58,572 bases of DNA from Gemmatimonadota bacterium (GCA_018672475.1 JABHFS010000100.1:1-58572), one strand, 5' to 3'. Positions 19,001 to 27,144 are shown, counted from the first letter of the stretch. Made by a program: numbers and translations. The notes: generated by a model from the letters alone, not told the origin.

Positions 19001-19482
19001 TACTCGGCGCGTATAAGAATATCCAGCTCAAACCCGGTTTCATAGAGGACGGCGGTTTTTTCGAAGGGCGTTTTTACTGGCCTCTACGCTACTATATCGG
19101 CGGTCGCAATTTTCTTAGCGGTTATCCCTACTTCACCGATAACGGTTCGAAATTGGTTTATGGCCGCGTCGGTTATGGATTTCCTGTGCTCAAACGGCTC
19201 AATAGCCGTTTTATCAACTTCAATTTTTCCAAGCTCTACGCCGAACTTTTCGCCGAGGCTGGTGCCGTGGGTAATTTCTCCCGTTTCAAAGATGTAGATT
19301 TCAACACCGACAAATTCTTGACCGATGTCGGCGGTGAATTGCGCTTGCAGTTGTTTACCTTCTACCGCATACCGATGACCGCTTTTTTCCAGGTTGCGCA
19401 CCCACTCAACCGCGACAGGGTCGACACCGGAGGAGGACCTAAGATCGATAAGTTCCGCTACTATTTTGGATTTGGCCTATAA
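16072..19482 (+). CDS. Large outer-membrane protein: peptidase MA-like, TolB-like beta-propeller, C-terminal barrel
   Basis: Envelope protein of 1136 residues. A signal peptide (AILSIAALLFFSGAAQA) lies near 20-36. The N-terminal domain carries a gluzincin HELTH motif at about 133-137 (NVVTHELTHIITL), then a Glu-containing WSEGIAQYGAYKFG, as in MA-like zinc peptidases. Residues about 320-620 hold TolB-type propeller repeats (SPDGKKLAYL, SPDGEELVFSRN, SPDGERIVF). From about 650 the sequence alternates in strands and ends with FRYYFGFGL, an aromatic C-terminus typical of barrels (Omp85/surface-antigen-like). I list the ATG at 16072; a TTG at 16123 with AAAGGGA six bases upstream would give a tidier signal peptide and may be the real start. 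First gene of an operon continuing to 21091. Confidence 0.85.
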   Translation: MPWIRRVLVVDLRKGCTLRRAILSIAALLFFSGAAQAQLQTIVTDHFRVHFPSGAEGTARRVAETCEEVFPALASAYDYYDDFRTIHVMVLDSSDRLGNGWADYYTNTMAIWATNLDFELRGSHDWIKNVVTHELTHIITLNKARKKWPFQFALISVSRTDSNPDITFQFPLYHLNTPRGWSEGIAQYGAYKFGYDTWDSHRDMLLRMAVLEDDLLSWSEMGTVMDRAGKFYGEFVYNQGYSMMVYIHQQYGPEKVDALTQHVGSMNFDPAIREVLGISADQFYDDWHAFLTENYHRLESEIGSRGFFEGVPLDEVNEGVLEYHPALSPDGKKLAYLTSEKQDYAITALKIYDFETGEKTKLKGSVSTRMSWSPDGEELVFSRNKNGFDDLYIYNVATDKERRISAKLRSKDPSFSPDGERIVFVHNEDGTNNLGLIDRDGTDLVYLTNNNDATQYSAPRFSPDGEWLLFSVFRGEDRDIAMMRADSPPRPEFNKSSPGMRTIKAMMNAKLGNEDEDGEAELMDVFPDSVAFAHPDSSGFRPLLASSADERDPAWLPDGSGFLFASDQGGIFNIYRYHMENGEVEQLTNVVGGAFVPTVSVDDEVVYSSYHSNDYSLYRFKLGEFERDAYFEPVAMRDYRSIFDGPELSEQFTIGRYGGRNVLRYIPILQVGPTYIGNTFGLNQASGGMQFSAGDMFGGQQLTAWSIIGKNMRDETDLNTDFGFFYQKSLRPAVGNNRTFNPSFYIAGRRREVDNLIKTNQISVDTLAATNLYPVPVDSVTSLLVPGTEQYVYQGNSREDLFKTVFGQVAVGVDLPLTRRTQLSGVYMYRNYAESWTLRHFRNQSQVYLVQDGVDVSEVLDPGFLGQDTLLVDSQDPLSFYNEVDFFSTHLMSVSWQYQKFNPTADQMINPSGRALAFVYRYMLPTIADSLAQPIPTNGVPGDQFVGVNRRLRVNEYMASYNERIALPFNNSLNITLLGAYKNIQLKPGFIEDGGFFEGRFYWPLRYYIGGRNFLSGYPYFTDNGSKLVYGRVGYGFPVLKRLNSRFINFNFSKLYAELFAEAGAVGNFSRFKDVDFNTDKFLTDVGGELRLQLFTFYRIPMTAFFQVAHPLNRDRVDTGGGPKIDKFRYYFGFGL

Positions 19483-19498
19483 ACCGCGGAGGTTTCTG

Positions 19499-19627
19499 AT
19501 GCCGAATATCGACTTGCATAAACTGGCCTTGCAGCTCAAAGTTACGGAGATGATTAAGATTCACGCTCGGCGCCGCTTAATGGCTGAGGCTTACGAGTAC
19601 TGGTGCCGTCTGATCCAAACTAATTAA
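19499..19627 (+). CDS. Small 42-residue protein in the envelope operon
   Basis: ATG at 19499 has a strong GCGGAGG seven bases upstream and an open frame of 42 codons to TAA. The product is basic and helical (ALQLKVTEMIKIHARRRLMA) and ends with YEYWCRLIQTN. No signal or membrane segment, so presumably cytoplasmic. Sixteen bases separate it from the barrel gene and five from the next tiny gene. Family not recognised. Confidence 0.6.
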   Translation: MPNIDLHKLALQLKVTEMIKIHARRRLMAEAYEYWCRLIQTN

Positions 19628-19632
19628 ACGCT

Positions 19633-19809
19633 ATGGCGCTGAAACTGATTCGATTACCCCAAGGGACCAACCGCAGTCACATCTTGCGGCGCTCGGTCGA
19701 TCTGCATGACGAGGAGGTCGATCTGGCCGAGTTAGAACGTATCTTTCGTCGTTTCTGGCGTGTGTGGCATAAATCGCTACAAAACGAGACAAGGGAGGTT
19801 GGCACTTAA
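19633..19809 (+). CDS. Small 58-residue protein in the envelope operon
   Basis: Open frame from ATG 19633 to TAA 19807-19809, whose last A begins the ATG of the lipoprotein gene (TAATG). The product has an acidic centre (LHDEEVDLAELERIF) flanked by basic stretches (FRRFWRVWH) and no signal peptide. Both ends are tightly packed between genes, which supports coding. Its own Shine-Dalgarno is weak, so it may be translated by coupling to the 42-residue gene. Family not recognised. Confidence 0.55.
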   Translation: MALKLIRLPQGTNRSHILRRSVDLHDEEVDLAELERIFRRFWRVWHKSLQNETREVGT

Positions 19810-20393
19810 TGGTCCGTCTTATATTGGGGCTCGCTGCTTTGGTTTGCGCATGTGCCGAGCCACCACCCAGTGAATTGGGCGAGGATGAGTTCCGGCGCTT
19901 GGTGACACAGGAGGGGATGCACGTCGATTCGGTCGGTGTGCGCGATCTCGCGCAAGGCGATACCTTGGTCGATTATTCGCCCTTGGTTGTTATCGAGAGG
20001 ACGGTTCGTTTTCCCAGGGAAGCCGAAGGCGGCGAAGTATTCGCCTGGGAGTTTTACGCCGAGCAGTTGAACCCAGTCAAATTGCTTATCGTGCGCGAGG
20101 AGAAGAACGGCGAGAATTTTGAAATAGTCGGGGAAAGCGAGACTTTCGTGCCGGCGCACAAGGGCATCAACCGCCACATCTTGCGCGAACCGATCCCGGT
20201 GTCCTTCAAGGATATGGTGGGGTTTGTCCAGCCAGCTGAGGCGACGGTGCCGTTTCGCAATGTAAAAGGCTGGCAGACGTTGATTTCCGCTAGGCCGTTG
20301 GAACGCCCCCTGATTCGCCGCGATAAATTTGCGATGTACGGGTGGCGTTATTCGCTGAGGGTATTGTGGCGTGTGACCAAGGAGGAAGAGTGA
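19809..20393 (+). CDS. Putative lipoprotein of unknown function
   Basis: 194 residues with a lipoprotein-type leader MVRLILGLAALVCACAEPPP: a short basic n-region, hydrophobic core and Cys at a plausible lipobox (LVCAC; which Cys is modified is unclear). The mature part is largely beta with FPREAEGGEVFAWEFYAEQL and no recognised domain. AGGGAGG lies about eleven bases before the ATG. Its ATG overlaps the previous stop by one base and its TGA overlaps the GTG of the next gene, so the four genes form a coupled set. Probably anchored to a membrane facing the periplasm. Confidence 0.7.
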   Translation: MVRLILGLAALVCACAEPPPSELGEDEFRRLVTQEGMHVDSVGVRDLAQGDTLVDYSPLVVIERTVRFPREAEGGEVFAWEFYAEQLNPVKLLIVREEKNGENFEIVGESETFVPAHKGINRHILREPIPVSFKDMVGFVQPAEATVPFRNVKGWQTLISARPLERPLIRRDKFAMYGWRYSLRVLWRVTKEEE

Positions 20394-21091
20394 AGATAGT
20401 CGGAGTGGTTGCTTGCCTGGCGTTTTTGGCCGGGTGCGGTGGGCAGGAAGAAGAAGCGAATACACCCCGCAAGCGGGCCGAAGCGGAAATTAGCCAGGTC
20501 CTCAGGGCGTTGGAGGTCAATCCGGATGCGCCCCTATTGCACTTTCAATTAGGTCAGACTTACCAGAAACACGGCTATGTCGATTCGGCGCGCACAGCCT
20601 TCGAGCGTTGTGTCGAACTGTACGAGTCCTTTGCCGAAGCGCATCTGCAGCTGGCGCAGATCTACTACGAGGAGGGAGACCTTGAACGGTCTGTTCGGGC
20701 GTATGAGCAGACGGTGCGCTTTGACGCGGGCAACGCGGCGGCTTACAACAACCTCGGTTTTGTTTATAAAAAGTTGGATCGTCCGGAAGAGGCGGTTAAG
20801 GCTTATGAGCGGGCGATCGCTGCCGATTCGCTCTTTGCGCAGGCCTATAACAACCTAGGGCAGCTTTTTAAGAATCGAGAAGAGCACGAGCAGGCCATCG
20901 CGCTTTTCCGCCGAGCCATCGCGATCAAACCCGATTTCCCCGAAGTATATATTAACCTAGCCGGGGTATACGAGGGCCGAGATGTTGATGAGGAAACTTC
21001 GGTGTGGCAGACTTTCTTAGCGAAGTTCGGCGAAGACCAGCAGTATAGCGTGCATGCACGGGAGCGGCTCGCACGGTTAAAGACGCCATAA
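20390..21091 (+). CDS. TPR-repeat lipoprotein
   Basis: 233 residues. The start is GTG 20390, four bases inside the previous gene (GTGA) and six or seven bases after AAGGAGGAAG. A signal with lipobox LAGC (IVGVVACLAFLAGCGG) leads into at least four to five tetratricopeptide repeats, e.g. AAAYNNLGFVYKKLDRPEEA and QAYNNLGQLFKNREEHEQA. TPRs mediate protein-protein contacts, so a scaffold or assembly role for the barrel protein upstream is plausible but inferred. Last gene before a strong terminator. Confidence 0.85.
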   Translation: MKIVGVVACLAFLAGCGGQEEEANTPRKRAEAEISQVLRALEVNPDAPLLHFQLGQTYQKHGYVDSARTAFERCVELYESFAEAHLQLAQIYYEEGDLERSVRAYEQTVRFDAGNAAAYNNLGFVYKKLDRPEEAVKAYERAIAADSLFAQAYNNLGQLFKNREEHEQAIALFRRAIAIKPDFPEVYINLAGVYEGRDVDEETSVWQTFLAKFGEDQQYSVHARERLARLKTP

Positions 21092-21107
21092 TTTTTTCGT
21101 TTTAACT

Positions 21108-21148
21108 ACAAAAACCCCGATATGCTTAAAGCATGTCGGGGTTTTTGT
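21108..21148 (+). terminator. Strong, probably bidirectional terminator
   Basis: Perfect 13-bp arms (21108-21120 with 21136-21148), GC-rich next to the loop and A/T-rich at the base, giving a T-run on both strands. It ends the envelope operon and faces the relic pgsA. Confidence 0.85.
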
Positions 21149-21166
21149 GTACAGTCATCTATTATT

Positions 21167-21538
21167 TCAGGGGGATGTTTGCTGCTCGGTTGGTGCTAAA
21201 AGCCCCCGCACGAGCAGCGCGTAGCTGGCGCTGGAAATCAGCACCATGCCGGCGGCAAGGCCGATCAGACCATCGCGCAAAACGGTTGGTGATTACAGTA
21301 TAGGCCAGGGCGCGAGCAGACAAGCGAGAAAGAGCTTAGCCGCCAGCGGGTCGAGGATTTTGCCGAGACGGGAGGTCTGGCCGAAATGTCGAGCGACGAG
21401 GCCGTCGCCGAGGTCGGTGGCGGCAGTGAAGAGCAAGCACAATACGGTTTACCAGCGGGTCACGTCGCCTTGGGAGATAAGGTGGAAGAGCAGGGGAACA
21501 AGCAGGACCCGCAAACCGCTGAGAAAATTGGCCAACAT
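21167..21538 (-). pseudogene. Decayed CDP-alcohol phosphatidyltransferase (PgsA-like)
   Basis: Minus-strand frame of 123 codons from ATG 21538 to TGA 21167, with two internal TAA codons (in TRW-stop-TVLC and WPIL-stop-SPT). It reads MLANFLSGLRVLLVPLLF, then TAATDLGDGLVARHFGQTSR and LGKILDPLAAKLFLAC. The CDP-alcohol transferase motif D-x2-DG-x2-AR-x8-G-x3-D-x3-D is intact except the last Asp, which is Ala (DPLAA instead of DPLAD). Full-length PgsA has about 180 residues, so the gene is also shortened. It starts 10 bases after recN and was the last member of that operon. A working copy must lie elsewhere. Confidence 0.85.
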
Positions 21539-21547
21539 CGCGCGGTT

Positions 21548-23236
21548 TTATCGCAACATTTCTTGCGCGTGTTGGCGCGCCGTGTCCGAAACGATTTCAC
21601 CGGCCAGCAGATAGGCAATCTCCTCGGTGCGGGCTTTTTCATCGAGTGCGACGACTTCGGTAATGGTCCGTTGTTTTATTTGCCTTTTGCGCACGGAGAA
21701 GTGTTGGTCGGCTAGGCTGGCGATCTGCGGCAAGTGGGTGATGGCGATGGTCTGGTGTGAGGCGGAGAGCGCCTGCATTTTACGGCCGACGGCGGCGGCG
21801 ATGCGGCCGGAGATCCCGCTGTCGATCTCGTCGAAGACTAGAATCGACACCAGGTCCCTTCCGGCGATGGCCTCTTTGAGGGCCAACATCACTCGTGAGA
21901 TCTCCCCGCCAGAGGCGATGCGTGCCAGGGGGCGTGGGGTCTCGCCGGGATTGGCGGAGATGTGGAAGGCGACGTGCTCCATACCGTGCTCGCCAGCTGC
22001 GAAGCGAGTCCCCTCGCGCTCGACCGGCCCTTGCGGATCTTCAGTAGTAGCCAGTTCAGTTTGAAACTGAACTTTGGCCATACCCAGCTCGCCGAGGCTG
22101 GCGACCAGCGATTTGCATAGGGTTGCGCTTGCCTGATGGCGGGCGGCAGACAACGCGAGACAACAGGCCGAAAATTGGGATAGAGACTCATCGCGCTGTT
22201 GGGTGGCTGTTGCCAATTCGCCGTCGAGTGCACCGGCGCGATCGGCCTTCGCCGAGAGCTGGCGCGCGTATTCGATGACTTGCTCAATAGTACCGCCATA
22301 CTTCCTTTTTAGGTCGCGCAGCCCGTCCAGGCGTTCGCGCAGTTCGTCGGCGCGACGAGGTGCCACCTCGATTTTCCGGGCGTAATCATGGAGGTGGCGG
22401 GCTAGATCTTCGACGCCGTAGATCAGCTCTTCGAGGGCGATGGCTTGTGGGCTGAGGGACTGGTCGATTTCGAGTAACCGGTCCAATTGCCGACGGACTT
22501 GGCCGAGCTGCTCATAGACGGCGCCTTCGCGCTGGTAGAGCATGTCGTGGAGTTCAAGGCCGTTTTGCACCAGGGTTTCGGCGTTTTCAAGGATTTGCAG
22601 CTCGCGTTCGAGCTCGGCTTCCTCGCCGGGCTGGGGATCCAGAAAGCGGATTTCCTCGAGTTGGAACATACGCAGGGAATCTTCGGTGACCAGTGCATCG
22701 CGCTCGCTGCGCAACTGGTCGAGGCGGGTAGAGTGATCCCGGTATTGGCGCCAGTAGCGCGCGACCTGATGCCGGTCGTCGTCGAGACCACCAAAGGCAT
22801 CGAGGAAGCGGGCGTGTAGCTTGGGATCGAGCAGCGATTGGTGTTCGTGTTGACCGTGCAGGTCTACCAGGGCCGCGCCGATTTCTTTCAGTTTTTTGAT
22901 GGGCTGGCCCTGGCCGTTGATAAAAGCCCGTGAACGGCCGCCATTGTGGATCTCGCGGCGCAGGATCAACTGGCCGTCCTCCAGTGGTACTTCTATCTCG
23001 GCTAGGTGCTGGGTCTGGTCATCGTCGAACTCAAAAAACCCCTCCACCACGCATTTGTCGGCGCCGTCGCGGACTAGGTCGGCGTTGATGGGGCCGCCGA
23101 GAATCGAGTTGAGGGCGCCAATGAGAATGGACTTGCCGGCCCCGGTTTCGCCAGTGATGGCATTGAGGCCAGGGCCGAATTCGATCTCGGCCTCTTCAAT
23201 CAGGGCGAAGTCTTTGATGTGAAGGCGGGTTAACAT
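21548..23236 (-). CDS. recN: DNA repair protein RecN
   Basis: SMC-like ATPase for double-strand break repair, 562 residues (E. coli 553). Walker A GETGAGKS is at 29-36, the Q-loop region and a long central coiled coil follow, the ABC signature is in LARIASGGEISRVMLALK, and Walker B is VSILVFDEIDSGISG, followed by the H-loop IAITHLPQIAS. Start ATG 23236. In an xseA-xseB-recN-(pgsA relic) order on the minus strand, a common arrangement in many bacteria. Confidence 0.97.
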   Translation of the reverse strand: MLTRLHIKDFALIEEAEIEFGPGLNAITGETGAGKSILIGALNSILGGPINADLVRDGADKCVVEGFFEFDDDQTQHLAEIEVPLEDGQLILRREIHNGGRSRAFINGQGQPIKKLKEIGAALVDLHGQHEHQSLLDPKLHARFLDAFGGLDDDRHQVARYWRQYRDHSTRLDQLRSERDALVTEDSLRMFQLEEIRFLDPQPGEEAELERELQILENAETLVQNGLELHDMLYQREGAVYEQLGQVRRQLDRLLEIDQSLSPQAIALEELIYGVEDLARHLHDYARKIEVAPRRADELRERLDGLRDLKRKYGGTIEQVIEYARQLSAKADRAGALDGELATATQQRDESLSQFSACCLALSAARHQASATLCKSLVASLGELGMAKVQFQTELATTEDPQGPVEREGTRFAAGEHGMEHVAFHISANPGETPRPLARIASGGEISRVMLALKEAIAGRDLVSILVFDEIDSGISGRIAAAVGRKMQALSASHQTIAITHLPQIASLADQHFSVRKRQIKQRTITEVVALDEKARTEEIAYLLAGEIVSDTARQHAQEMLR

Positions 23237-23251
23237 GGGGGCAAAGCAGAG

Positions 23252-23488
23252 CTATTCGTCGGCGTCCGCGTCCGCGTCGAGGAAGTCGAGGCGGAACTCG
23301 CCGCCTTCGTCCGTGGTGAGGACCTGGACCCGCTTGCGGGTTTCTTCGAGCCATTTGTTACAGGAGCGCGAGGCGGCGACCCCCTTTTCGAATACAGACA
23401 GGGCTTCTTCGAGCTTGAGGTCGCCGGTTTCGAGGCGTTCGACGCTCTGCTCAAGCAAGGCTAGGGCTTCTTCAAAAGTATTACTCAT
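23252..23488 (-). CDS. xseB: Exodeoxyribonuclease VII small subunit
   Basis: 78 residues, the usual size. The conserved helical core is FEEALALLEQSVERLETGDL followed by LEEALSVFEKGVA; the tail is unusually acidic with alternating Asp and Ala (DADADADE). Binds XseA to form the single-strand exonuclease. Start ATG 23488 overlaps the end of xseA by 8 bases. Confidence 0.95.
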   Translation of the reverse strand: MSNTFEEALALLEQSVERLETGDLKLEEALSVFEKGVAASRSCNKWLEETRKRVQVLTTDEGGEFRLDFLDADADADE

Positions 23489-24725
23489 CGGTTTTCTTCT
23501 CCACTGTGCAGATGGCGCCGCCGCGGCGGAAGCGCAGTTGTAACTTGTCGCCTGGTTGGATATCCGTACTGTCGCGGACCAGGTGGCCGTCGGTGACTTT
23601 TTCGGCTAGTGTAAAACCGCGCGCCAGGCTCGTCAGCGGGCTGAGGTCGTCGAGGCGGGTGGCGGCGTTGCGCATGACTTCGACGCGATTACGCAAAAAC
23701 CAGTCGAGAGCCGTGAACAAGTCTTGGCGGCGTTCGTCGAGATAGAGATTTTGCTGTTGTAGGCGGTCATCGAGGCGTGCGAGCAAACGTTGCGGGTCGT
23801 AATGACGTAACTGTCCCTCCAGTGCTTCGAGCCGTCGCTGCATGGCCGATTGCAAACGCTCGCGGTCTTCGGCGACCCGCTCGCGCAAGGCGCCGCGTTC
23901 GCTGGCGACTATTTCGGCGGCGGCCGAAGGGGTGGGCGCGCGATGATCAGCCACATAGTCGGCGATGGTATAGTCGATCTCGTGGCCAACGGCGGAAATG
24001 ACGGGTTTGGCCGACTGGTAAATGGCTCGGGCGACGGCTTCGTCGTTAAAGGGCCACAGGTCTTCCGGGGCACCGCCGCCGCGACCGACGATCAATATAT
24101 CGATGTCTTTGAGCTTGTTCAAGTCGGCGATGGCCTTGGCGATCTCGGGCGCGGCGCCCTCGCCTTGCACTCTGGCGGGGCAAAGGACGACCTGTAGACC
24201 TGGGGCGCGGCGCCCGAGGATTTGTACGATATCGCGGATGGCAGCACCGGTCGGCGAAGTCACTACGCCGACTTTTTTCGGGTAGGGCGGCAAGGGGCGT
24301 TTGCGGTCGGCGTCGAAGAGCCCCTCGGTTTCAAGCCGGTTTTTGAGTTGCTCGAAAGCCAAGGCCAATTCGCCGACGCCGGAAGGTTTGATCTGGGTCG
24401 CGTAGAATTGGTATTTGCCGCCCCGCTCGTAGACCGAGACGTGGCCGTATACCAATGCCTGCATACCCTGCTCGGGCTCAAAGGAGAGTTGACCGGCTTG
24501 CCATTTGAACATTACCGCGCTCAATTGAGCCGAGGAATCTTTGAGCGTGAAATAGCGGTGGCCGGAACCATGGTGGGTGTATTGCGAGATTTCGCCTTCT
24601 ATCCAACAGGCGGGTAGGGTTTCCTCGAGCAAGCCTTTGATTTGTGCGGTAATTTCACTGATAGAGTAGGCCCGATTGGATGTTTCTTCCGTGTCGGCCC
24701 GAAAAAACAGGTCTTCTGAGGACAT
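23481..24725 (-). CDS. xseA: Exodeoxyribonuclease VII large subunit
   Basis: Catalytic subunit of exonuclease VII, degrading single-stranded DNA from both ends. 414 residues. The N-terminal OB-fold contains CWIEGEISQYTHHGSGHRYF; the catalytic domain has VGVVTSPTGAAIRDI, VGRGGGAPEDLWPFNDE and SAVGHEIDYTIADYVADHRA, then a long helical region and a C-terminal RGFTLAEK segment. ATG at 24725. E. coli XseA is longer (456), but lengths near 400 are common. Confidence 0.96.
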   Translation of the reverse strand: MSSEDLFFRADTEETSNRAYSISEITAQIKGLLEETLPACWIEGEISQYTHHGSGHRYFTLKDSSAQLSAVMFKWQAGQLSFEPEQGMQALVYGHVSVYERGGKYQFYATQIKPSGVGELALAFEQLKNRLETEGLFDADRKRPLPPYPKKVGVVTSPTGAAIRDIVQILGRRAPGLQVVLCPARVQGEGAAPEIAKAIADLNKLKDIDILIVGRGGGAPEDLWPFNDEAVARAIYQSAKPVISAVGHEIDYTIADYVADHRAPTPSAAAEIVASERGALRERVAEDRERLQSAMQRRLEALEGQLRHYDPQRLLARLDDRLQQQNLYLDERRQDLFTALDWFLRNRVEVMRNAATRLDDLSPLTSLARGFTLAEKVTDGHLVRDSTDIQPGDKLQLRFRRGGAICTVEKKTDE

Positions 24726-24799
24726 GTATGCGCTACGTGCTCCTGTCTGGGGGTGATGGCCGAGATATACAAACAGGATAGCTTGCTAGTGGGGCGGGG

Positions 24800-25582
24800 T
24801 CAAGCCTCTTCGAGTTGCAAACGTTCTATCCGCGTCGCCCGGCCATTCGACGCGTCGGCTTCTACTAAGGCGCCGCAAAGTGTCGCTTTACCTTCGGCGG
24901 GCTTGAAACGCGTAGGGACTTGCGTAAGGAAGCGTTGTAAGGCCATTTCGGGACGGACGCCAATGACTGATTCGCGCACGCCGGTCATGCCGGCATCGGT
25001 GAGGTAGGCTGTGCCGCCGGGCAGGATGCGTTCATCGGCGGTCTGCACATGGGTATGGGTGCCGACGACAGCGGTGACCAAGCCGTCGAGGTGGAAGCCC
25101 ATGGCCATTTTCTCGGCGGTGGCTTCGGCGTGGAAATCGACGAAAACCAAGGGGGTCTGTTCGCGCAGGCGTTCGGCTTCGGCGCGACCTGCGAGAAAGG
25201 GGCAATCGGTGGTGGGCATGCCGGTCCGCCCCTGGAGGTTGAGCACGGCGACCGGGACGCCGTTGCGGGCGGTGGCGACGACGGAGCCGATGCCGGGTGC
25301 GGCGGTCGGGTAGTTGAAGGGGCGTAAGACGCGATCGGACTGCGCGAGGTAGGGCATGAACTCCTTGCAGTCCCAGATGTGGTTGCCGCTGGTGATGATA
25401 TCGGCGCCGTAGCTGTGCAGTTTTCGGGCGATATTTTCGGTGAGGCCGAAACCGCCGGCGGCATTTTCACCGTTGATGATAACGAAGTCAATCTCACGTT
25501 CGCGCACGAGCTCGGGAATCAGGGCGGCGGCGACTCGGCGGCCGGGTTGCGCGAAGATATCGGCGACGAAAAGTAGCTTCAA
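24800..25582 (-). CDS. YmdB-family metallophosphoesterase
   Basis: 260-residue calcineurin-like phosphodiesterase of the TIGR00282/YmdB group, which in Bacillus hydrolyses 2',3'-cyclic nucleotides. Metal ligands appear as D8 (FVADIF), INGENAAGG near 36-44, GNHIWD at 66-71, and the C-terminal VVGTHTHVQTAD. The start is TTG at 25582, overlapping the rny TGA as TTGA. Its position directly after rny matches the widespread rny-ymdB pair linked to RNA turnover. Confidence 0.92.
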   Translation of the reverse strand: MKLLFVADIFAQPGRRVAAALIPELVREREIDFVIINGENAAGGFGLTENIARKLHSYGADIITSGNHIWDCKEFMPYLAQSDRVLRPFNYPTAAPGIGSVVATARNGVPVAVLNLQGRTGMPTTDCPFLAGRAEAERLREQTPLVFVDFHAEATAEKMAMGFHLDGLVTAVVGTHTHVQTADERILPGGTAYLTDAGMTGVRESVIGVRPEMALQRFLTQVPTRFKPAEGKATLCGALVEADASNGRATRIERLQLEEA

Positions 25583-27144
25583 CGAGCGTAGTGCACCGCG
25601 CGCACCTCGCGGACGAGGCAGATACGCAGTTGTCCGGGATATTCGAGCTCTTGCTCGATCTTATTCGTTATCTCGTCGGCGAGGTGGTCGGCGTAGGCGT
25701 CGTCGACTATCTCGCTATCGACCAATACCCGGACCTCTTTGCCGTTTTGCAGGGCAAAAGCTCGCCGCACGCCCATGTGACTGCTGGCGATTTCCTCGAT
25801 TTGGCGCAGGCGGCGGGTATATTCTTCGACCTTCTCCTTGCGGGCGCCGGGCCGATGCATCGAAATCTCATTGGCTGCTTCGACTAGGACCGCAATCGCC
25901 GACCGCGAAGGCATGTGTTCGCGGTGGGTCTCGATCACCCGTGCGACTTCGGCGCTTTCATTGCACTTGCGAGCCAGCGCAGCACTGTTTTGCGCCGGCT
26001 CGCTGCCCAGCTCAAAATCCTGCGCTTTGTCGATATCGTGCAACAAGCCGGCGCGTCGGGCCAATGCCACGTCGAGGTCGAGCATTTCGGCCATCATACC
26101 GGCGAGGAGGCCAACTTCCTTGCTGTGGGCTAATAGATTCTGGCCGTAGCTAGTGCGGAAACGAAGTTTTCCGAGCATTTCCAGCAGAGGTTCAGCCAAA
26201 TCGTGGATGCCGAGGTCGAAGGCGGCTTTGGAACCCGATTCGCGGATCATTTCCTCGACATCCTCGAGGGACTTCTCATAGACTTCCTCGATGCGACCGG
26301 GGTGGATTCGTCCGTCGAGAATCAGCTTTTCAAGGGTGTTTTTGGCGATTTCGCGGCGTAGCGAGTCAAATCCGGAGAGCATGACCATTCCGGGGGTGTC
26401 GTCGACGATGACTTCGACACCGGTAATCATCTCGAAAGAGCGAATATTGCGCCCGTCGCGGCCGATGATACGGCCCTTCATATCGTCCGAGGGGATCTGT
26501 ATCACCGAAATCGTGCTTTCGACAGCTAATTCGCCGGCGAAACGCTGGATGGCGCGGGTGATGATTTCCTTGGCCTCGAGATTCGCCGTGGCCAGGGCGG
26601 TATCCTTTATTTCGCGGACTTTGCGGGCGGCGAAATGGCGGGTGCTCTGTTCGAGTTGCTCGACGAGCATCCGACGGGCCTCTTGCTGGCTAATACCGGC
26701 CAGTTCCTCTAAACGCAGGCTGTGCTGCCGGATCATGTCCTGCGCCTGGGTTTCCGTTGCGGCTATCGCCTTTTCTCGCTGCTCGAGGTCCTGTTCGATC
26801 TTGAGTTGGCTGCGTTCCTTACTTTCGAGCACGTCGACTTTGCGGTCGAGTAGTTGTTCGCGCTCAAGCAGGTTAGCCTCTAGGTTACGCAGTGCGCGTT
26901 TTTGCGTCTCTTGCTCTTTTTCAAGGGGACCGCGTTCGAGGCGCCACTCGTCCCTGGCTTCGAGCAAGGCGGTTTTTTTGAGGTCTTCGGCTTCCTGTTC
27001 GGCGCTGGCAATAATTTGCCGGGCGGTGGATTGGGTAGCGTGTAGCTTACTGCGCCGCACTCGGCCGTTTACCAGCCAGCCGAGCAGGCAACCACCGGCA
27101 AAAAAAGTGAAAGCGAGACCGATTAAGACTAAATCGTCAAACAC
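25579..27144 (-). CDS. rny: Ribonuclease Y
   Basis: Membrane-anchored endoribonuclease that starts mRNA decay. From GTG 27144 it has 521 residues, normal for the family; a longer frame to 27180 adds a non-matching leader. An N-terminal membrane helix (LVLIGLAFTFFAGGCLLGWL) is followed by a long coiled coil (about 30-200), a KH domain with GRDGRNIRSFE near 233, and an HD domain with LLHDIDKAQ near 366 and RVIETHREH. The stop overlaps the start of the ymdB-like gene. Confidence 0.96.
   Translation of the reverse strand: MFDDLVLIGLAFTFFAGGCLLGWLVNGRVRRSKLHATQSTARQIIASAEQEAEDLKKTALLEARDEWRLERGPLEKEQETQKRALRNLEANLLEREQLLDRKVDVLESKERSQLKIEQDLEQREKAIAATETQAQDMIRQHSLRLEELAGISQQEARRMLVEQLEQSTRHFAARKVREIKDTALATANLEAKEIITRAIQRFAGELAVESTISVIQIPSDDMKGRIIGRDGRNIRSFEMITGVEVIVDDTPGMVMLSGFDSLRREIAKNTLEKLILDGRIHPGRIEEVYEKSLEDVEEMIRESGSKAAFDLGIHDLAEPLLEMLGKLRFRTSYGQNLLAHSKEVGLLAGMMAEMLDLDVALARRAGLLHDIDKAQDFELGSEPAQNSAALARKCNESAEVARVIETHREHMPSRSAIAVLVEAANEISMHRPGARKEKVEEYTRRLRQIEEIASSHMGVRRAFALQNGKEVRVLVDSEIVDDAYADHLADEITNKIEQELEYPGQLRICLVREVRAVHYAR

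Noticed and set aside
21167..21538. In-frame TAA codons in relics as evidence for stop-codon reassignment
   Set aside because: Many intact genes here end with TAA (for example nrdR, rplT region genes, recN), so TAA works as stop; decay is the simpler reading.
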